Of a DNA stretch of 32,787 nt, positions 7,879-19,283 are shown one piece after another (position 1 is the stretch's first letter; every line of letters begins with the position of its first letter). Source of the stretch: Citrobacter sedlakii NBRC 105722 (GTDB taxonomy: Bacteria > Pseudomonadota > Gammaproteobacteria > Enterobacterales > Enterobacteriaceae). The position numbers were made by a program, and so were the translations under genes. Under the pieces are notes generated by a model that did no database searches, was not told the DNA's origin, and saw only the letters and a program-made list of their open reading frames with translations. The DNA lies in NCBI RefSeq assembly GCF_000759835.1, contig NZ_BBNB01000020.1, positions 1 to 32,787 on the forward strand, given 5' to 3'.

Positions 7879-8469
7879 TTATTGCTGAAAATTTATACCG
7901 ATATTGCTCTCGCCAGCCTCACGCAGGTCTGCTCTGAGCCCTTTTATCAGTTCAATGTCGCGTTCTTCGCAGTCGGCTAAAAGTCGGAATATTTCCCACT
8001 GAATATCCCATTCCTGCTCAACCGCAGGGTTCTCTTTCAGCTCCTCATCGGTCATTTCGCGACCCGCCTGAGTCATTTCCAGCATCGCTACCGTGGTAAT
8101 GGATGTCTTACTGACTTCAATGGCATGTTCAAGCGTTTCTCCGCTCAAACGTGAATGTACCAGTTCGCTCAACGCCACACAGGCGTCTATCGCCGGATAA
8201 ACGCCATACAGGTCATAGTCGTCCGCGACCGGAATCGCCTCTTCGAACTTCTCCAGTTGGCTGTCGAAATTCACTTTCGCGTCTTTCACCGTCAGCGTTT
8301 CCCAGATGAGGTCGAGGATACGGCGATACACCTGACCGTCGCCAAAGTCCGTCTGTTTGCAGAACATGGCGTAGTTCGGATACATGCGCTCGCACAGGCA
8401 GGCCATAAACGTAACGTGCTGCCAGCTTTCCAGGCGTTCCAGACGCAGATGAATCGGGTTTTGTAACAT
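7879..8469 (-). CDS. yjaG: YjaG family protein (DUF416)
   Basis: This is a 196-aa soluble, acidic, largely helical protein of the DUF416 family, conserved upstream of hupA in enterobacteria. It has no signal peptide or transmembrane segment. No catalytic motif is recognisable and its function is unknown to me. Its start (MLQNPIHLRLERLESWQ) matches the family. It lies between nfi (41 bp upstream) and hupA (186 bp downstream), all reading left. Confidence 0.93.
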   Translation of the reverse strand: MLQNPIHLRLERLESWQHVTFMACLCERMYPNYAMFCKQTDFGDGQVYRRILDLIWETLTVKDAKVNFDSQLEKFEEAIPVADDYDLYGVYPAIDACVALSELVHSRLSGETLEHAIEVSKTSITTVAMLEMTQAGREMTDEELKENPAVEQEWDIQWEIFRLLADCEERDIELIKGLRADLREAGESNIGINFQQ

Positions 8470-8510
8470 GATGAATTCTCGAAACGGAAATTAGCCGCAG
8501 TGTACATTAA

Positions 8511-9182
8511 TCAGGGCTGAATTTCCTGCCATCGCGTGAAGGCCGGACGCCCTGACGCAACGGCATCCGCCCAGCGAGTCGGCTCCGGCAGACGATAGCC
8601 TTTCATGCAGCGTTGCACCCACGCCAGCGCGCTGTCCAGCCCGACGCGATGCCCTGTCGCGATAAACAGCGGATTACACCGCGCCTTGCTGCGCCACACC
8701 CAGGCCAGTTGCTCGCCTTTGTCCATCAGCGGCGCCAGTGCGCCAGGCTCCGCGGAGAGCGGTTCAAACTTGCCGCACAGGCGTTTTTTCGCCACGCCAA
8801 TAGTGGGCACGTCCACCAGCAGCCCAAAATGGCTGGCGACGCCGAGACGGCGCGGGTGTGAAACACCGTGACCGTCGACAAACAGCAGGTCGGGTTTTTG
8901 CGACAGTTGTTCCCACGCCGCGAGCAGCGCGGGGTATTCACGAAACGAGAGGAAGCCGGGGATATAAGGCATGGTGGTGGCGATACGCGCCACCTTGTAT
9001 TCGACCAGCTCAAGAGAAGGGTATTTCAGCAAAACCATTGCTGCTCGCGTCACCTCTCCCCCCTGCTCAAACCCGACGTCTGCCCCGGCTATCAGATCCG
9101 GCGGATCGTTATCGAGCCGATCCTCGCGGATCACGGATGAAGCAAGGTCAAGTTGTTGAGCGCGTAGCGACGCGAGATCCAT
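8511..9182 (-). CDS. nfi: Endonuclease V (deoxyinosine 3' endonuclease)
   Basis: Endonuclease V nicks DNA at the second phosphodiester bond 3' of deoxyinosine, starting repair of deaminated adenine. The 223-aa length matches E. coli Nfi. Metal-binding acidic residues expected of the RNase H-like fold are visible: Asp35 in GADVGF, Glu82 in FREYPAL and Asp103 in FVDGHG. The [12 protein letters not shown] wedge segment precedes Glu82. The gene starts 9 nt after the hemE stop, so it is probably cotranscribed and translationally coupled with hemE. Confidence 0.97.
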   Translation of the reverse strand: MDLASLRAQQLDLASSVIREDRLDNDPPDLIAGADVGFEQGGEVTRAAMVLLKYPSLELVEYKVARIATTMPYIPGFLSFREYPALLAAWEQLSQKPDLLFVDGHGVSHPRRLGVASHFGLLVDVPTIGVAKKRLCGKFEPLSAEPGALAPLMDKGEQLAWVWRSKARCNPLFIATGHRVGLDSALAWVQRCMKGYRLPEPTRWADAVASGRPAFTRWQEIQP

Positions 9183-9191
9183 GGTTTCTCC

Positions 9192-10256
9192 TTAGCGGTG
9201 GTATTGCGCGGACAGTCGGTGTACGGCCTCCACAAATGCGCCAGCGTGTTCCGGCGGCACATCCTGATGGATGCCGTGGCCGAGGTTAAAGACGTGGCCT
9301 TCGCCCTGGCCGAAACCAGAAAGTATAGACGCCACTTCCTCTTCGATGCGGGCAGGCGGCGCATAAAGCATCGACGGGTCCATGTTGCCTTGCAGGGCGA
9401 CCTTATGCCCGACGCGGCGACGCGCGTCGGCAATATCGGTGGTCCAGTCCAGTCCCAGCGCGTCACAGCCGGTTTCCGCCATCGCTTCCAGCCACTGTCC
9501 GCCGCCTTTGGTGAATAGTGTGACCGGCACGCGGCGACCGTCATTTTCGCGCAGCAGGCCATCGACAATTTTGTGCATGTAGTACAGTGAGAACTGCTGA
9601 TAGTCGCGTCCGGTCAGCACGCCGCCCCAGGTATCGAAAATCATCACCGACTGGGCGCCCGCTTTGATTTGCGCGTTGAGATACAGCGTGACGCTTTTCG
9701 CCAGCTTATCGAGCAGCGCGTGCAGGGTATGCGGGTCGGCGTACATCATCTTCTTGATCACGGTGAAAGCCTTGCTGCTGCCGCCTTCCACCATGTAGGT
9801 CGCCAGCGTCCACGGGCTACCGGAGAAGCCGATGAGCGGGACCTCGCCTTTCAGTTCACGGCGAATCGTACGCACGGCGTTCATCACGTAGCCCAGCTCG
9901 TCTTCCGGATCGGGAATGGGGAGTTTGTCGACGTCAGCCTTACAGGCGACCGGCGAAGTAAAACGTGGGCCTTCTCCGGCTTCAAAGTAAAGGCCCAGCC
10001 CCATCGCATCCGGAATGGTCAGAATGTCCGAAAAGAGGATCGCCGCATCCAGCGGATAACGGCGCAGCGGCTGGAGCGTGACTTCGCAGGCCAGCTCGGC
10101 GTTTTTGCACAGGGACATAAAATCGCCTGCCTGGGCGCGGGTCGCTTTATACTCCGGTAAATAACGGCCAGCCTGGCGCATCATCCATACCGGGGTGACA
10201 TCAACGGGCTGGCGCAGCAGCGCACGCAGATAACGATCGTTTTTCAGTTCGGTCAT
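9192..10256 (-). CDS. hemE: Uroporphyrinogen decarboxylase
   Basis: HemE removes four acetate carboxyls from uroporphyrinogen III to give coproporphyrinogen III in haem synthesis. It is a cytosolic, cofactor-free (beta/alpha)8-barrel enzyme. The 354-aa length is that of E. coli. The N-terminal signature [13 protein letters not shown] (about 24-36) contains the substrate-binding Arg residues, and the catalytic Asp77 lies in [20 protein letters not shown] precedes the ATG. nudC lies 40 nt upstream in the same direction and nfi 9 nt downstream. Confidence 0.98.
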   Translation of the reverse strand: MTELKNDRYLRALLRQPVDVTPVWMMRQAGRYLPEYKATRAQAGDFMSLCKNAELACEVTLQPLRRYPLDAAILFSDILTIPDAMGLGLYFEAGEGPRFTSPVACKADVDKLPIPDPEDELGYVMNAVRTIRRELKGEVPLIGFSGSPWTLATYMVEGGSSKAFTVIKKMMYADPHTLHALLDKLAKSVTLYLNAQIKAGAQSVMIFDTWGGVLTGRDYQQFSLYYMHKIVDGLLRENDGRRVPVTLFTKGGGQWLEAMAETGCDALGLDWTTDIADARRRVGHKVALQGNMDPSMLYAPPARIEEEVASILSGFGQGEGHVFNLGHGIHQDVPPEHAGAFVEAVHRLSAQYHR

Positions 10257-10296
10257 TTTGCAGTTCCTTATTGCGTCAGTCCGTCAGTTTACCATG

Positions 10297-11070
10297 TCAT
10301 TCATATTCAGCCCGACATATTGCCACCGTATCTTCGATCAGACGCCGCGCGACGGTGCCTGGCGGCGGCAAAAGCGGTAAATCGTCGTAGCGATACCAGT
10401 CCGCTTCCAGCAACTCTTTTGGATCGATGACAATCTCGCCGCTGTCGTATTCCGCCATAAACGCGGTCATCAACGACATCGGGAACGGCCACGGCTGCGA
10501 GGTCACGTAGCGCAGATTTTTCACGGTAATCCCGCTCTCTTCCATCACTTCGCGCGCGACAGCCTGTTCCAGCGTTTCGCCCACCTCCACGAACCCGGCG
10601 AGCACGGTATGAATGCCATTGCGATGGCGGGTATGTTGGGCGAGCAGAAGGGTGTCATCACGACGAATGGCGACAATAATACAGGGGGCGATTTGTGGAT
10701 AGTAGCGTTCACGGCAGTGGCGACACAGCATTGCCCATTCGGTTTTACTCGGGTGCATAGGGTGACCGCAGTAGCCGCAGAATTTGTGCGAGCGGAAGAA
10801 CTCCGCCAGCTGCACGCCCCGCCCCGCCAGTTGAAACAAGCCGACATCCTGATCGATAACCTGGCGGACTGACCCCATATCGTGACGACGCTGCTGCTGT
10901 ATCAACCAGACAGACTCACCTTCCCATTCGCCAATGTGTAATGCGCGCTGTCCCACAAGATCGAAATTTGCCGCGTCGCCGTGTGGCAATTCCCCATGGG
11001 GCAACCATAATTTTTGTTCATGACTGACGATCCACCAGCCGTGATCCCATTTTTCAATAATACGATCCAT
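10297..11070 (-). CDS. nudC: NAD-capped RNA / NADH pyrophosphatase NudC
   Basis: NudC is a Nudix hydrolase that cleaves NADH to NMNH and AMP and removes the NAD cap from RNA 5' ends. The 257-aa length equals E. coli NudC. A zinc ribbon has Cys98, Cys101, Cys116 and Cys119. The Nudix box runs from Gly159 to Ile181 with the REVMEESG core. SQPWPFPMS (191-199) is the NudC-subfamily motif. The gene diverges from rsd; the 95-bp gap must hold both promoters, none of which I could place with confidence. Confidence 0.97.
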   Translation of the reverse strand: MDRIIEKWDHGWWIVSHEQKLWLPHGELPHGDAANFDLVGQRALHIGEWEGESVWLIQQQRRHDMGSVRQVIDQDVGLFQLAGRGVQLAEFFRSHKFCGYCGHPMHPSKTEWAMLCRHCRERYYPQIAPCIIVAIRRDDTLLLAQHTRHRNGIHTVLAGFVEVGETLEQAVAREVMEESGITVKNLRYVTSQPWPFPMSLMTAFMAEYDSGEIVIDPKELLEADWYRYDDLPLLPPPGTVARRLIEDTVAICRAEYE

Positions 11071-11165
11071 AGCTCTTGCACTACCTTTGCGTCACTGGCA
11101 TGTTGATAACATTATTTTTACATTTCTGGGTAAGCAGTTTTAACTCTACACTTGCGGAGTCAATC

Positions 11166-11654
11166 ATGTTAAACCAGCTGGAAAACCTGACGGAACGCGT
11201 CGGTGGAAGTAATAAACTGGTTGATCGCTGGCTACATGTACGTAAGCATCTGCTCGTGGCTTACTACAATCTGGTTGGCATTAAGCCTGGCAAAGAATCG
11301 TACATGCGGTTGAATGAAAAAGCGCTGGATGATTTTTGTCAGAGCCTGGTCGATTACCTTTCCGCCGGACACTTCAGTATTTATGAACGTATTCTGCATA
11401 AATTGGAAGGGAACGGTCAGCTTTTAAACGCGACCAAAATCTGGCCACAGCTGGAAGCCAATACCCAGCAGATCATGAACTACTATGATTCCACTCTCGA
11501 GACCGCCATCGATCATGACAATTGCTATGAATTTCAACAGGCGCTGTCGGATATCGGCGAAGCGCTGGAAGCACGCTTTGTTCTCGAAGATAAGCTGATT
11601 ATGCTGGTATTTGACGCCATGCATGACCACGCCAGAATTAAACGACCTGCTTGA
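11166..11654 (+). CDS. rsd: Regulator of sigma D (anti-sigma-70 factor)
   Basis: Rsd binds sigma-70 region 4 in stationary phase and shifts RNA polymerase toward sigma-S; in E. coli it also interacts with HPr and SpoT. The protein is 162 aa and matches E. coli Rsd through RWLHVRKHLLVAYYNLVG. The C-terminus (VFDAMHDHARIKRPA) is about 4 residues longer than the E. coli form. I chose ATG 11166 because GGAG (11156-11159) is 6 nt upstream and the family starts MLNQL. The frame stays open upstream, but that part lies in the nudC-rsd promoter region. thiC is downstream behind its own riboswitch. Confidence 0.96.
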   Translation: MLNQLENLTERVGGSNKLVDRWLHVRKHLLVAYYNLVGIKPGKESYMRLNEKALDDFCQSLVDYLSAGHFSIYERILHKLEGNGQLLNATKIWPQLEANTQQIMNYYDSTLETAIDHDNCYEFQQALSDIGEALEARFVLEDKLIMLVFDAMHDHARIKRPA

Positions 11655-11710
11655 GTTCTGCGCAATTAACGAGTAGGTTAAAACGTCCCCCTCTCCGGAG
11701 GGGATGTCAT

Positions 11711-11845
11711 CTTGTCGGAGTGCCTGATTTCCACAACGTATCCGCGATGCCAGAAGGTAACGCAAAGAATGAAGTGGAAAAGGCTGAGACCGTTAATTCG
11801 GGATCCGCGGAACCTGATCAGGTTAAGACCTGCGAAGGGAACAAG
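11711..11845 (+). ncRNA. TPP riboswitch (THI element) of the thiC operon
   Basis: The thi-box core is present: CTGAGA (11784-11789), ACCTGATCAGG (11812-11822) and TGCGAAGGGA before the closing strand. P1 pairs CTTGT (11711-11715) with ACAAG (11841-11845). Compared with the compact E. coli thiC element, the P3 side carries an extra arm closed by TTTCCAC/GTGGAAA (11728-11734 and 11774-11780). Binding of thiamine pyrophosphate lowers expression of the thi genes in enterobacteria. The following 100 nt (11846-11946) forms the expression platform, with a GCCC-GCAA-GGGC hairpin (11868-11879) and TCCAT (11896-11900) able to pair with ATGGA at the ribosome binding site (11935-11939). Confidence 0.95.
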
Positions 11846-11943
11846 AGTAATTCTGCATCATGCACCTGCCCGCAAGGGCGGCGCACATCCATTACTCCAT
11901 CCGTCGTCTGACAAGCCACGTCCTTAATTTTTTTATGGAATGA

Positions 11944-13841
<1,898 letters not shown>

Positions 13842-13842
<1 letters not shown>

Positions 13843-14483
13843 TGTATCAGCCCGATTTTCCTTCCGTCCCTTTTCGTCTGGGGCTGTATCCGGTTGTCGA
13901 CAGCGTCGCGTGGATCGAACGCCTGCTGGAGGCGGGCGTACGTACCCTCCAGCTACGCATCAAGGATAAACGCGATGAAGAGGTAGAGGCTGACGTGGCC
14001 GCCGCCATTGCGCTCGGGCGTCGCTACGATGCCCGCCTGTTTATCAACGACTACTGGCGGCTGGCGATCAAGCACAATGCCTACGGCGTACATCTGGGCC
14101 AGGAAGATCTGGAAACCACCGATTTGCATGCCATCCGCGAAGCCGGCTTGCGACTTGGCGTTTCCACTCATGACGATATGGAGATCGACGTGGCGCTCGC
14201 CGCTCGCCCCTCCTATATCGCCCTCGGCCACGTTTTCCCGACGCAAACCAAACAGATGCCTTCGGCGCCGCAGGGGTTGACGCAGTTGACGGCGCACATT
14301 AAGCGCCTTGCCGATTATCCCACCGTCGCCATCGGCGGGATCAGCCTTGAACGCGCCCCTGCCGTGCTGGAAACCGGTGTCGGTAGCATTGCGGTGGTCA
14401 GTGCGATCACTCAGGCCGAAGACTGGCGCGTCGCTACCGCGCAGTTACTCGAATTAGCAGGAGTGGGTGATGAACGATCGTGA
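13842..14483 (+). CDS. thiE: Thiamine-phosphate synthase
   Basis: ThiE couples HMP-pyrophosphate with the thiazole phosphate to form thiamine phosphate. It is a TIM-barrel enzyme of 213 aa. Signatures are [36 protein letters not shown] (about 68-90), GVSTH and [17 protein letters not shown]. The start is ATG 13842, which overlaps the thiC TGA by one base. AAGGAGG (13828-13834) sits 7 nt upstream, and the GTG just before it is not needed. It overlaps thiF by 14 bp, consistent with coupled translation. Confidence 0.97.
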
Positions 14484-15225
14484 TTTTATGCGCTACAGTC
14501 GTCAAATTCTGCTTGGCGAGATAGCCGTAGAAGGGCAGCAAAGGCTACTCGACAGCCATGTGCTGATTGTCGGCCTGGGCGGTTTAGGTTCGCCTGCCGC
14601 GCTTTATCTGGCTGGCGCAGGCATCGGCACGCTGGTGCTGGCCGACGACGACGAGGTGCACATCAGCAACCTGCAACGTCAAATACTGTTCACTGCTGAT
14701 GATATCGCGCACCCCAAATCGCAGATCGCGCGGCAGCGTCTGGCGCGTCTCAATCCGGATATCGAGTTGATCGCGTTACCGCAACGCCTGTCCGGTGACG
14801 CCCTCAGGCAGGCGGTGGCGCAGGCGGATGTGGTGCTCGACTGCACCGATAATATGGCGACGCGTCAGGCGATTAACGCTGCCTGCGTGGCGCTTGATAC
14901 GCCGCTGATTACCGCCAGCGCCGTTGGGTTCGGCGGACAGCTCATGGTACTGACGCCGCCCTGGACGCAGGGCTGTTACCGCTGCCTGTGGCCGGACGAC
15001 GATGAGCCTGAGCGCAACTGTCGTACCGCAGGCGTGGTTGGCCCGGTGGTTGGGGTGATGGGCGCATTACAGGCACTGGAGGCGATCAAATGGCTTAGCG
15101 GTGTGGAAGCGCCCACCGGCGAAATGCGCCTGTTTGACGGCAAAACCAGCCAGTGGCGCAGCCTGGCGTTACGGCGCGCCAGCAACTGTCCGGTCTGCGG
15201 AGGGCAACATGCAAATCGTGTTTAA
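14470..15225 (+). CDS. thiF: ThiS adenylyltransferase ThiF
   Basis: ThiF adenylates the ThiS C-terminal glycine and then transfers sulfur, in an E1-like reaction. The 251-aa length equals E. coli. The Rossmann nucleotide loop is [11 protein letters not shown] (34-44). Zinc ligands are Cys169, Cys172, Cys240 and Cys243 (CYRC and CPVC), and the conserved Cys184 lies in [11 protein letters not shown] 14470 gives the family start [12 protein letters not shown]; the GTG one codon upstream is discarded. It overlaps thiE by 14 bp and thiS by 17 bp. Confidence 0.97.
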   Translation: MNDRDFMRYSRQILLGEIAVEGQQRLLDSHVLIVGLGGLGSPAALYLAGAGIGTLVLADDDEVHISNLQRQILFTADDIAHPKSQIARQRLARLNPDIELIALPQRLSGDALRQAVAQADVVLDCTDNMATRQAINAACVALDTPLITASAVGFGGQLMVLTPPWTQGCYRCLWPDDDEPERNCRTAGVVGPVVGVMGALQALEAIKWLSGVEAPTGEMRLFDGKTSQWRSLALRRASNCPVCGGQHANRV

Positions 15226-15409
15226 TGATGAGCCAATACAGTGTGCGAGTGAGCTGTCGGTGTCAGACCTGCTGAAGCAGCTCAATCAGCTTAAGCCCGG
15301 CACCGCGCTGGCGCTCAATCAACAGATCCTGCCGCGCGAGCAGTGGGAACGCCAAATCGTGCAGGAAGGCGACCAGATCCTGCTTTTTCAGGTTATCGCA
15401 GGGGGTTGA
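15209..15409 (+). CDS. thiS: Sulfur carrier protein ThiS
   Basis: ThiS is a 66-aa ubiquitin-like sulfur carrier whose C-terminal Gly-Gly is turned into a thiocarboxylate by ThiF and ThiI/IscS. It donates sulfur for the thiazole ring. The sequence runs [12 protein letters not shown] to the end motif QVIAGG, complete and at the E. coli length. The start is ATG 15209, inside the end of thiF, with a GGAGGG-type site just upstream (near 15199-15204). It stops 1 nt before thiG. Confidence 0.97.
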   Translation: MQIVFNDEPIQCASELSVSDLLKQLNQLKPGTALALNQQILPREQWERQIVQEGDQILLFQVIAGG

Positions 15410-15410
15410 G

Positions 15411-16181
15411 ATGTTACGTATCGCAGATAAAACCTTTGATTCACATCTGTTTACCGGCACGGGGAAATTTGCCTCGCCGCAGTTGATGATTGACGCCATT
15501 CGTGCTTCAGGCAGTCAGTTGGTGACGCTGGCGATGAAGCGGGTAGATTTGCATAAGCCAAATGACGCGATTCTCGCGCCGCTGATCGAGGCAGGTATGA
15601 CGCTGTTACCTAACACCTCCGGCGCGAAAACGGCTGAAGAAGCCATTTTTGCCGCACAGCTGGCACGCGAAGCGCTCGGGACAAACTGGCTGAAGCTCGA
15701 AATCCATCCTGATGCCCGCTGGCTGCTGCCGGACCCCATCGAAACAGTGAAAGCCGCCGACGCGCTGGTGAAACAGGGATTCGTAGTATTGCCCTACTGC
15801 GGCGCTGACCCGGTGTTGTGCAAACGGCTGGAAGAAGCAGGCTGCGCGGCGGTGATGCCGTTAGGCGCGCCAATTGGCTCTAATCAGGGGCTGGAAACGC
15901 GCGCGATGCTGGAGATCATCATCCAACAGGCGACTGTTCCGGTGGTGGTGGACGCTGGCATTGGCATCCCCAGCCACGCGGCGCAGGCTCTGGAAATGGG
16001 GGCGGATGCCGTGCTGGTTAATACGGCCATCGCGGTGGCTGACGATCCGGTCACCATGGCGAGCGCCTTCCGCCTGGCGGTCGAAGCCGGGTTACTGGCA
16101 CGCCAGGCGGTGCCCGGCTCTCGTCGCGCCAGCGCCAGCGCCACCAGCCCGCTGACAGGCTTTCTGGAGGCGTCAGTATGA
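15411..16181 (+). CDS. thiG: Thiazole synthase ThiG
   Basis: ThiG builds the thiazole phosphate carboxylate from DXP, ThiS-thiocarboxylate and dehydroglycine. It is a TIM barrel, and the 256-aa length matches E. coli. The Schiff-base Lys95 lies in [10 protein letters not shown]. Phosphate- and substrate-site motifs [10 protein letters not shown] and [21 protein letters not shown] are split across the second half. It starts 1 nt after thiS and overlaps thiH by ATGA. ThiG works in a complex with ThiH, and the adjacent genes fit that. Confidence 0.97.
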   Translation: MLRIADKTFDSHLFTGTGKFASPQLMIDAIRASGSQLVTLAMKRVDLHKPNDAILAPLIEAGMTLLPNTSGAKTAEEAIFAAQLAREALGTNWLKLEIHPDARWLLPDPIETVKAADALVKQGFVVLPYCGADPVLCKRLEEAGCAAVMPLGAPIGSNQGLETRAMLEIIIQQATVPVVVDAGIGIPSHAAQALEMGADAVLVNTAIAVADDPVTMASAFRLAVEAGLLARQAVPGSRRASASATSPLTGFLEASV

Positions 16182-17311
16182 AAACGTTCACTGAGCGCTG
16201 GCGACAGCTGGACTGGGATGATATTCGCCTGCGCATCAACAGCAAAACGTCCGCTGACGTGGAACGGGCGCTTAACGCTCACGTACTCAGCCGTGACGAT
16301 ATGATGGCGTTGCTGTCACCTGCGGCCAGCGCGTATCTGGAACCGCTGGCGCAGCGGGCGCAGAAGCTTACCCGCCAGCGCTTCGGCAACACGGTAAGCT
16401 TTTACGTTCCGCTGTATCTCTCTAATTTGTGTGCAAACGACTGTACTTACTGTGGTTTTTCAATGAGCAACCGCATCAAGCGCAAGACGCTGGATGAGGC
16501 AGAGATTGCGCGGGAGTGCGACGCCATTCGCGATCTGGGGTTTGAGCATCTGCTGCTGGTGACCGGTGAACATCAGGCTAAGGTGGGAATGGACTATTTT
16601 CGTCGCCACCTTCCCGCTATTCGTCGTCGGTTTTCATCGTTGCAGATGGAGGTGCAGCCATTATCGGAAGCGGAGTACGCCGAACTAAAAACGCTGGGAC
16701 TTGACGGCGTGATGGTGTATCAGGAAACCTGGCATGAGGCGCAGTATGCGCAACACCATCTCCGGGGCAAGAAGCAGGACTTTATCTGGCGGCTCGAAAC
16801 GCCGGATCGTCTGGGGCGCGCCGGGATTGATAAAATTGGCCTTGGCGCGTTGATTGGCCTTTCGGACAGTTGGCGGGTCGATTGCTACATGATGGCTGAA
16901 CATCTGCTCTGGTTGCAGCAACACTACTGGCAGAGCCGGTATTCCGTCTCTTTCCCGCGCCTGCGTCCGTGCACGGGGGGTATAGCGCCAGCATCGCTCA
17001 TGGATGAACGTCAACTGGTGCAGACCATTTGCGCCTTTCGTCTGTTCGCGCCGGAGATTGAGCTGTCGCTGTCCACGCGGGAGTCACCGTGGTTTCGGGA
17101 CCACGTTATTCCGCTGGCCATCAATAACGTCAGCGCCTTCTCGAAAACGCAGCCAGGCGGCTATGCCGACAACCATCCTGAACTGGAGCAGTTCGTCCCC
17201 CATGATAACCGGCGTCCTGCCGCTGTCGCCGACGCGCTTAGCGCCCGGGGGTTACAGCCGGTGTGGAAGGACTGGGACCCATACCTTGGGCGCGTCTCGC
17301 AAAGATCATGA
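16178..17311 (+). CDS. thiH: 2-iminoacetate synthase ThiH (radical SAM tyrosine lyase)
   Basis: ThiH cleaves tyrosine with SAM to yield dehydroglycine and p-cresol, feeding ThiG in the proteobacterial, anaerobe-compatible route. The 377-aa length matches E. coli. The radical SAM cluster motif CxxxCxxC is Cys85, Cys89 and Cys92 in [11 protein letters not shown]. The C-terminal segment WKDWDPYL is typical. It is the last gene of the thi operon, followed by a terminator at 17364. Confidence 0.97.
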   Translation: MKTFTERWRQLDWDDIRLRINSKTSADVERALNAHVLSRDDMMALLSPAASAYLEPLAQRAQKLTRQRFGNTVSFYVPLYLSNLCANDCTYCGFSMSNRIKRKTLDEAEIARECDAIRDLGFEHLLLVTGEHQAKVGMDYFRRHLPAIRRRFSSLQMEVQPLSEAEYAELKTLGLDGVMVYQETWHEAQYAQHHLRGKKQDFIWRLETPDRLGRAGIDKIGLGALIGLSDSWRVDCYMMAEHLLWLQQHYWQSRYSVSFPRLRPCTGGIAPASLMDERQLVQTICAFRLFAPEIELSLSTRESPWFRDHVIPLAINNVSAFSKTQPGGYADNHPELEQFVPHDNRRPAAVADALSARGLQPVWKDWDPYLGRVSQRS

Positions 17312-17334
17312 ACGATAATGTAAACCGGTAATTA

Positions 17335-17356
17335 TTCTCCGGGCCGCTACGGAGAA
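17335..17356 (+). other. Hairpin after thiH
   Basis: TTCTCCG (17335-17341) and CGGAGAA (17350-17356) make a perfect 7-bp stem with an 8-nt loop, 24 nt after the thiH stop. It has no T-tract of its own and sits just before the intrinsic terminator. It could protect the 3' end of the thi transcript. Confidence 0.5.
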
Positions 17357-17363
17357 CAGAAAA

Positions 17364-17396
17364 CGGGCGGTTGCTGTCAGCCTCCCGCTTTTTTAA
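17364..17396 (+). terminator. thi operon intrinsic terminator
   Basis: An outer CGGG/CCCG pair encloses GGTTG-CTGT-CAGCC with one C/T mismatch between the two stems. The stem ends at 17387 and is followed by a run of six T (17389-17394). The strand and position suit termination after thiH. Confidence 0.8.
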
Positions 17397-17654
17397 GGTA
17401 CGTCCGTCAGCAGTGCTGTCCAGGGCGAAAAGCTTCTTCCTCGTTTCGCCCTGCCCTCACTGTTATCGGTGAGGTTAAATCCCAGTTTCAGCGAAAAGTG
17501 GCAACAAGACGGCGTAATATTTAAGATAAATCACCGCGAGTCATATTGTCGGGATTATAATTACAGGCATCCTTTCCTGATATGCAAAGCCACTTTGCGC
17601 GTTTCACGGCGCACTTATCTTCAGGATTTTTACCTTCTGGAACAAGTAACAGTA
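17397..17654 (+). promoter_or_regulatory. Intergenic region before the diguanylate cyclase gene
   Basis: This 258-bp gap has an A/T-rich centre (about 17515-17570) and a perfect -10 hexamer TATAAT at 17556-17561. No matching -35 stands at 16-18 bp, so the promoter is only a candidate. An in-frame open extension from a GTG at 17469 runs through the region, but it resembles no domain and has no ribosome binding site. Confidence 0.4.
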
Positions 17655-19193
17655 ATGGCACGTCATAACAGAAAACTCTCTTTTACCACACCCATACTGG
17701 TGAGCTTTACGGGGATCTTGCTGAGCTTTGTGCTGATCGCCATCTTTATTACGTTTACTCAACGGAATGATTTCCTTGAGGATTACCATAACATCAACCG
17801 TAACTTTACCCATAACCTCGCGGTGAACTATACCGAATCGCTGTTGCGGGAAAATGATTATATTCTGGGCCGCGCGGCGACCTTTTTTTCCCGCAATGAT
17901 CATTTGAATGAAACGGTGAACCTCGACCCGGACAACGGCCTGAAGACGCTGATGCAGTTACAAACGCTGATGCCTTCCGTCTCTTCCGTCTCGCTGGCTG
18001 ATATTGAGGGTCATTATCTGCGCGCGCCGCAGGTGCTGAACAACGAACGCAGTCGGTCTTTTGACGCCAAAACGCGCCCGTGGTTTATGGATCAAGCCGA
18101 GGCCAGCACCTTTAGTCGCTACACCTCACCCTACCTTGACCACTTCACCCGCAATCCGACGGTGACGATCTACAAACCCATCATCTCGCCGGAGGGCAAA
18201 CTGAAAGGCAGTATCGCATTTCACCTCGATCTGACCTCGATGGGGTATACCCTGCGTCAGATGGTTGCCCCTGTACAGGGTGAATTTTTCGTAGTCGATC
18301 GAGACGGGCAGGTGGTGCTTCATCCGGATACGGGCGCGTTGTTCAAGCAGTACGTCAGTAAAGACATCATGAATAAGATGACCAGCGGCGAAGGGAACCT
18401 GTACGATCCGGACAGCCAAACCTGGTACTACTACTATTCATTTACCAATCCGGACTGGTTTGTGATTTATCGGGTGTCTAATCCCACGCTGTTGGATCTG
18501 ACGCGCCATGAGACCAATATTGTCGCCTGGGGCTTTGCCCTCGCCGCCATCATGATTGCATTGTTCGGCCTTTATTTGCGTCACGCTTCGCGTACGGTAC
18601 TGATGAACATTATCAATGCGATCAAAACCGGCGACGTTAACCGCGCGCCGCGTCTTGAAGCGATGCTCAGTAAGGCCATTGAATCCAACAAAGAACGCGA
18701 GTTGATTTACGTGCGTCAGGCGACGATTGACGCCCTGACCGGCTGTAAAAACCGGCGCGCGTTTGATAACGACATTGCCGCGCTGATGAACGATCACCAA
18801 CCGTTTGCCCTGGCGCTGGTAGATATTGATAACTTTAAATCCATCAATGACACATGGGGCCACCTGAACGGAGACATTGTTTTACGCAACGTCGCGCGTG
18901 AAGGCATTCAGATCCTGCAACCCGAGGCGGTGTCCTTGTACCGCTATGGCGGTGAAGAATTTGCCGTACTGTTTTCGGGTAAGCAGTTAAACAATGCGCT
19001 TCCGTTGCTGGAACGCTGGCGTGAACAGATCGCCCGGCGAACCTGGCGCGAGGAAGGGTTACATGTCACCTTCAGCGCCGGATTGGGTGAATGGAATCTG
19101 GAAAGTCAGGAACAGCTGGTGATGCGGGTAGATGAAGCCTTGTATAAAGCGAAACAGGAAGGCAAGAATCGCATCATCACCACCAACGGCTGA
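17655..19193 (+). CDS. Membrane diguanylate cyclase, dCache sensor plus GGDEF
   Basis: This predicted enzyme makes cyclic di-GMP from two GTP. From ATG 17655 it is 512 aa. TM1 is at about 13-34. A periplasmic double-Cache sensor spans about 40-280, with the typical TRPWF and YTSPYLDHFTRNPTVTIYKP segments. TM2 is at about 289-308 and a GGDEF domain at about 355-510. The domain looks active: DALTGCKNRR, VDIDNFKSINDTWGHLNGD and RYGGEEF (GGEEF at 432-436). The inhibitory RxxD site is missing, because PEAV occupies that position. A GTG at 17469 would add 62 residues but has no domain or ribosome site; the chosen ATG also has only a weak GGAACAAG. I do not recognise a standard gene name. It is flanked by terminators, so it is probably monocistronic. 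Confidence 0.9.
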   Translation: MARHNRKLSFTTPILVSFTGILLSFVLIAIFITFTQRNDFLEDYHNINRNFTHNLAVNYTESLLRENDYILGRAATFFSRNDHLNETVNLDPDNGLKTLMQLQTLMPSVSSVSLADIEGHYLRAPQVLNNERSRSFDAKTRPWFMDQAEASTFSRYTSPYLDHFTRNPTVTIYKPIISPEGKLKGSIAFHLDLTSMGYTLRQMVAPVQGEFFVVDRDGQVVLHPDTGALFKQYVSKDIMNKMTSGEGNLYDPDSQTWYYYYSFTNPDWFVIYRVSNPTLLDLTRHETNIVAWGFALAAIMIALFGLYLRHASRTVLMNIINAIKTGDVNRAPRLEAMLSKAIESNKERELIYVRQATIDALTGCKNRRAFDNDIAALMNDHQPFALALVDIDNFKSINDTWGHLNGDIVLRNVAREGIQILQPEAVSLYRYGGEEFAVLFSGKQLNNALPLLERWREQIARRTWREEGLHVTFSAGLGEWNLESQEQLVMRVDEALYKAKQEGKNRIITTNG

Positions 19194-19210
19194 TTTCGGC
19201 CCCACCCTGC

Positions 19211-19237
19211 AAAGCCCGTCACAACGGGCTTTTTTTC
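19211..19237 (+). terminator. Terminator after the diguanylate cyclase gene
   Basis: AGCCCGT-CACA-ACGGGCT (19213-19230) gives a 7-bp stem with a tetraloop, followed by seven T. It is a textbook intrinsic terminator 20 bp after the stop codon, and separates this gene from the PTS pair. Confidence 0.92.
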
Positions 19238-19283
19238 GAATTAAGAAAAACCGTAACCGGTTTCATTTTTTGTGCGGTTTCTT

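Noticed and set aside
7012-7980. 322-codon plus-strand frame across yjaH, hupA and the hupA promoter region
   Set aside because: It lies antisense to three real features and its composition is typical of a shadow.
11146-11152. CTACACT as a sigma-S -10 element for rsd
   Set aside because: A start from it would fall near 11159, removing the Shine-Dalgarno of rsd, so it is unlikely to serve the chosen start.
11690-11704. CCCCTC-TCCG-GAGGGG hairpin after rsd as an rsd terminator
   Set aside because: It has a 6-bp stem but no T-run on either side, and it stands just before the riboswitch. It may be a simple 3' hairpin.
11651-11911. 86-codon frame after rsd
   Set aside because: It runs through the TPP riboswitch and platform; no ribosome site and no family.
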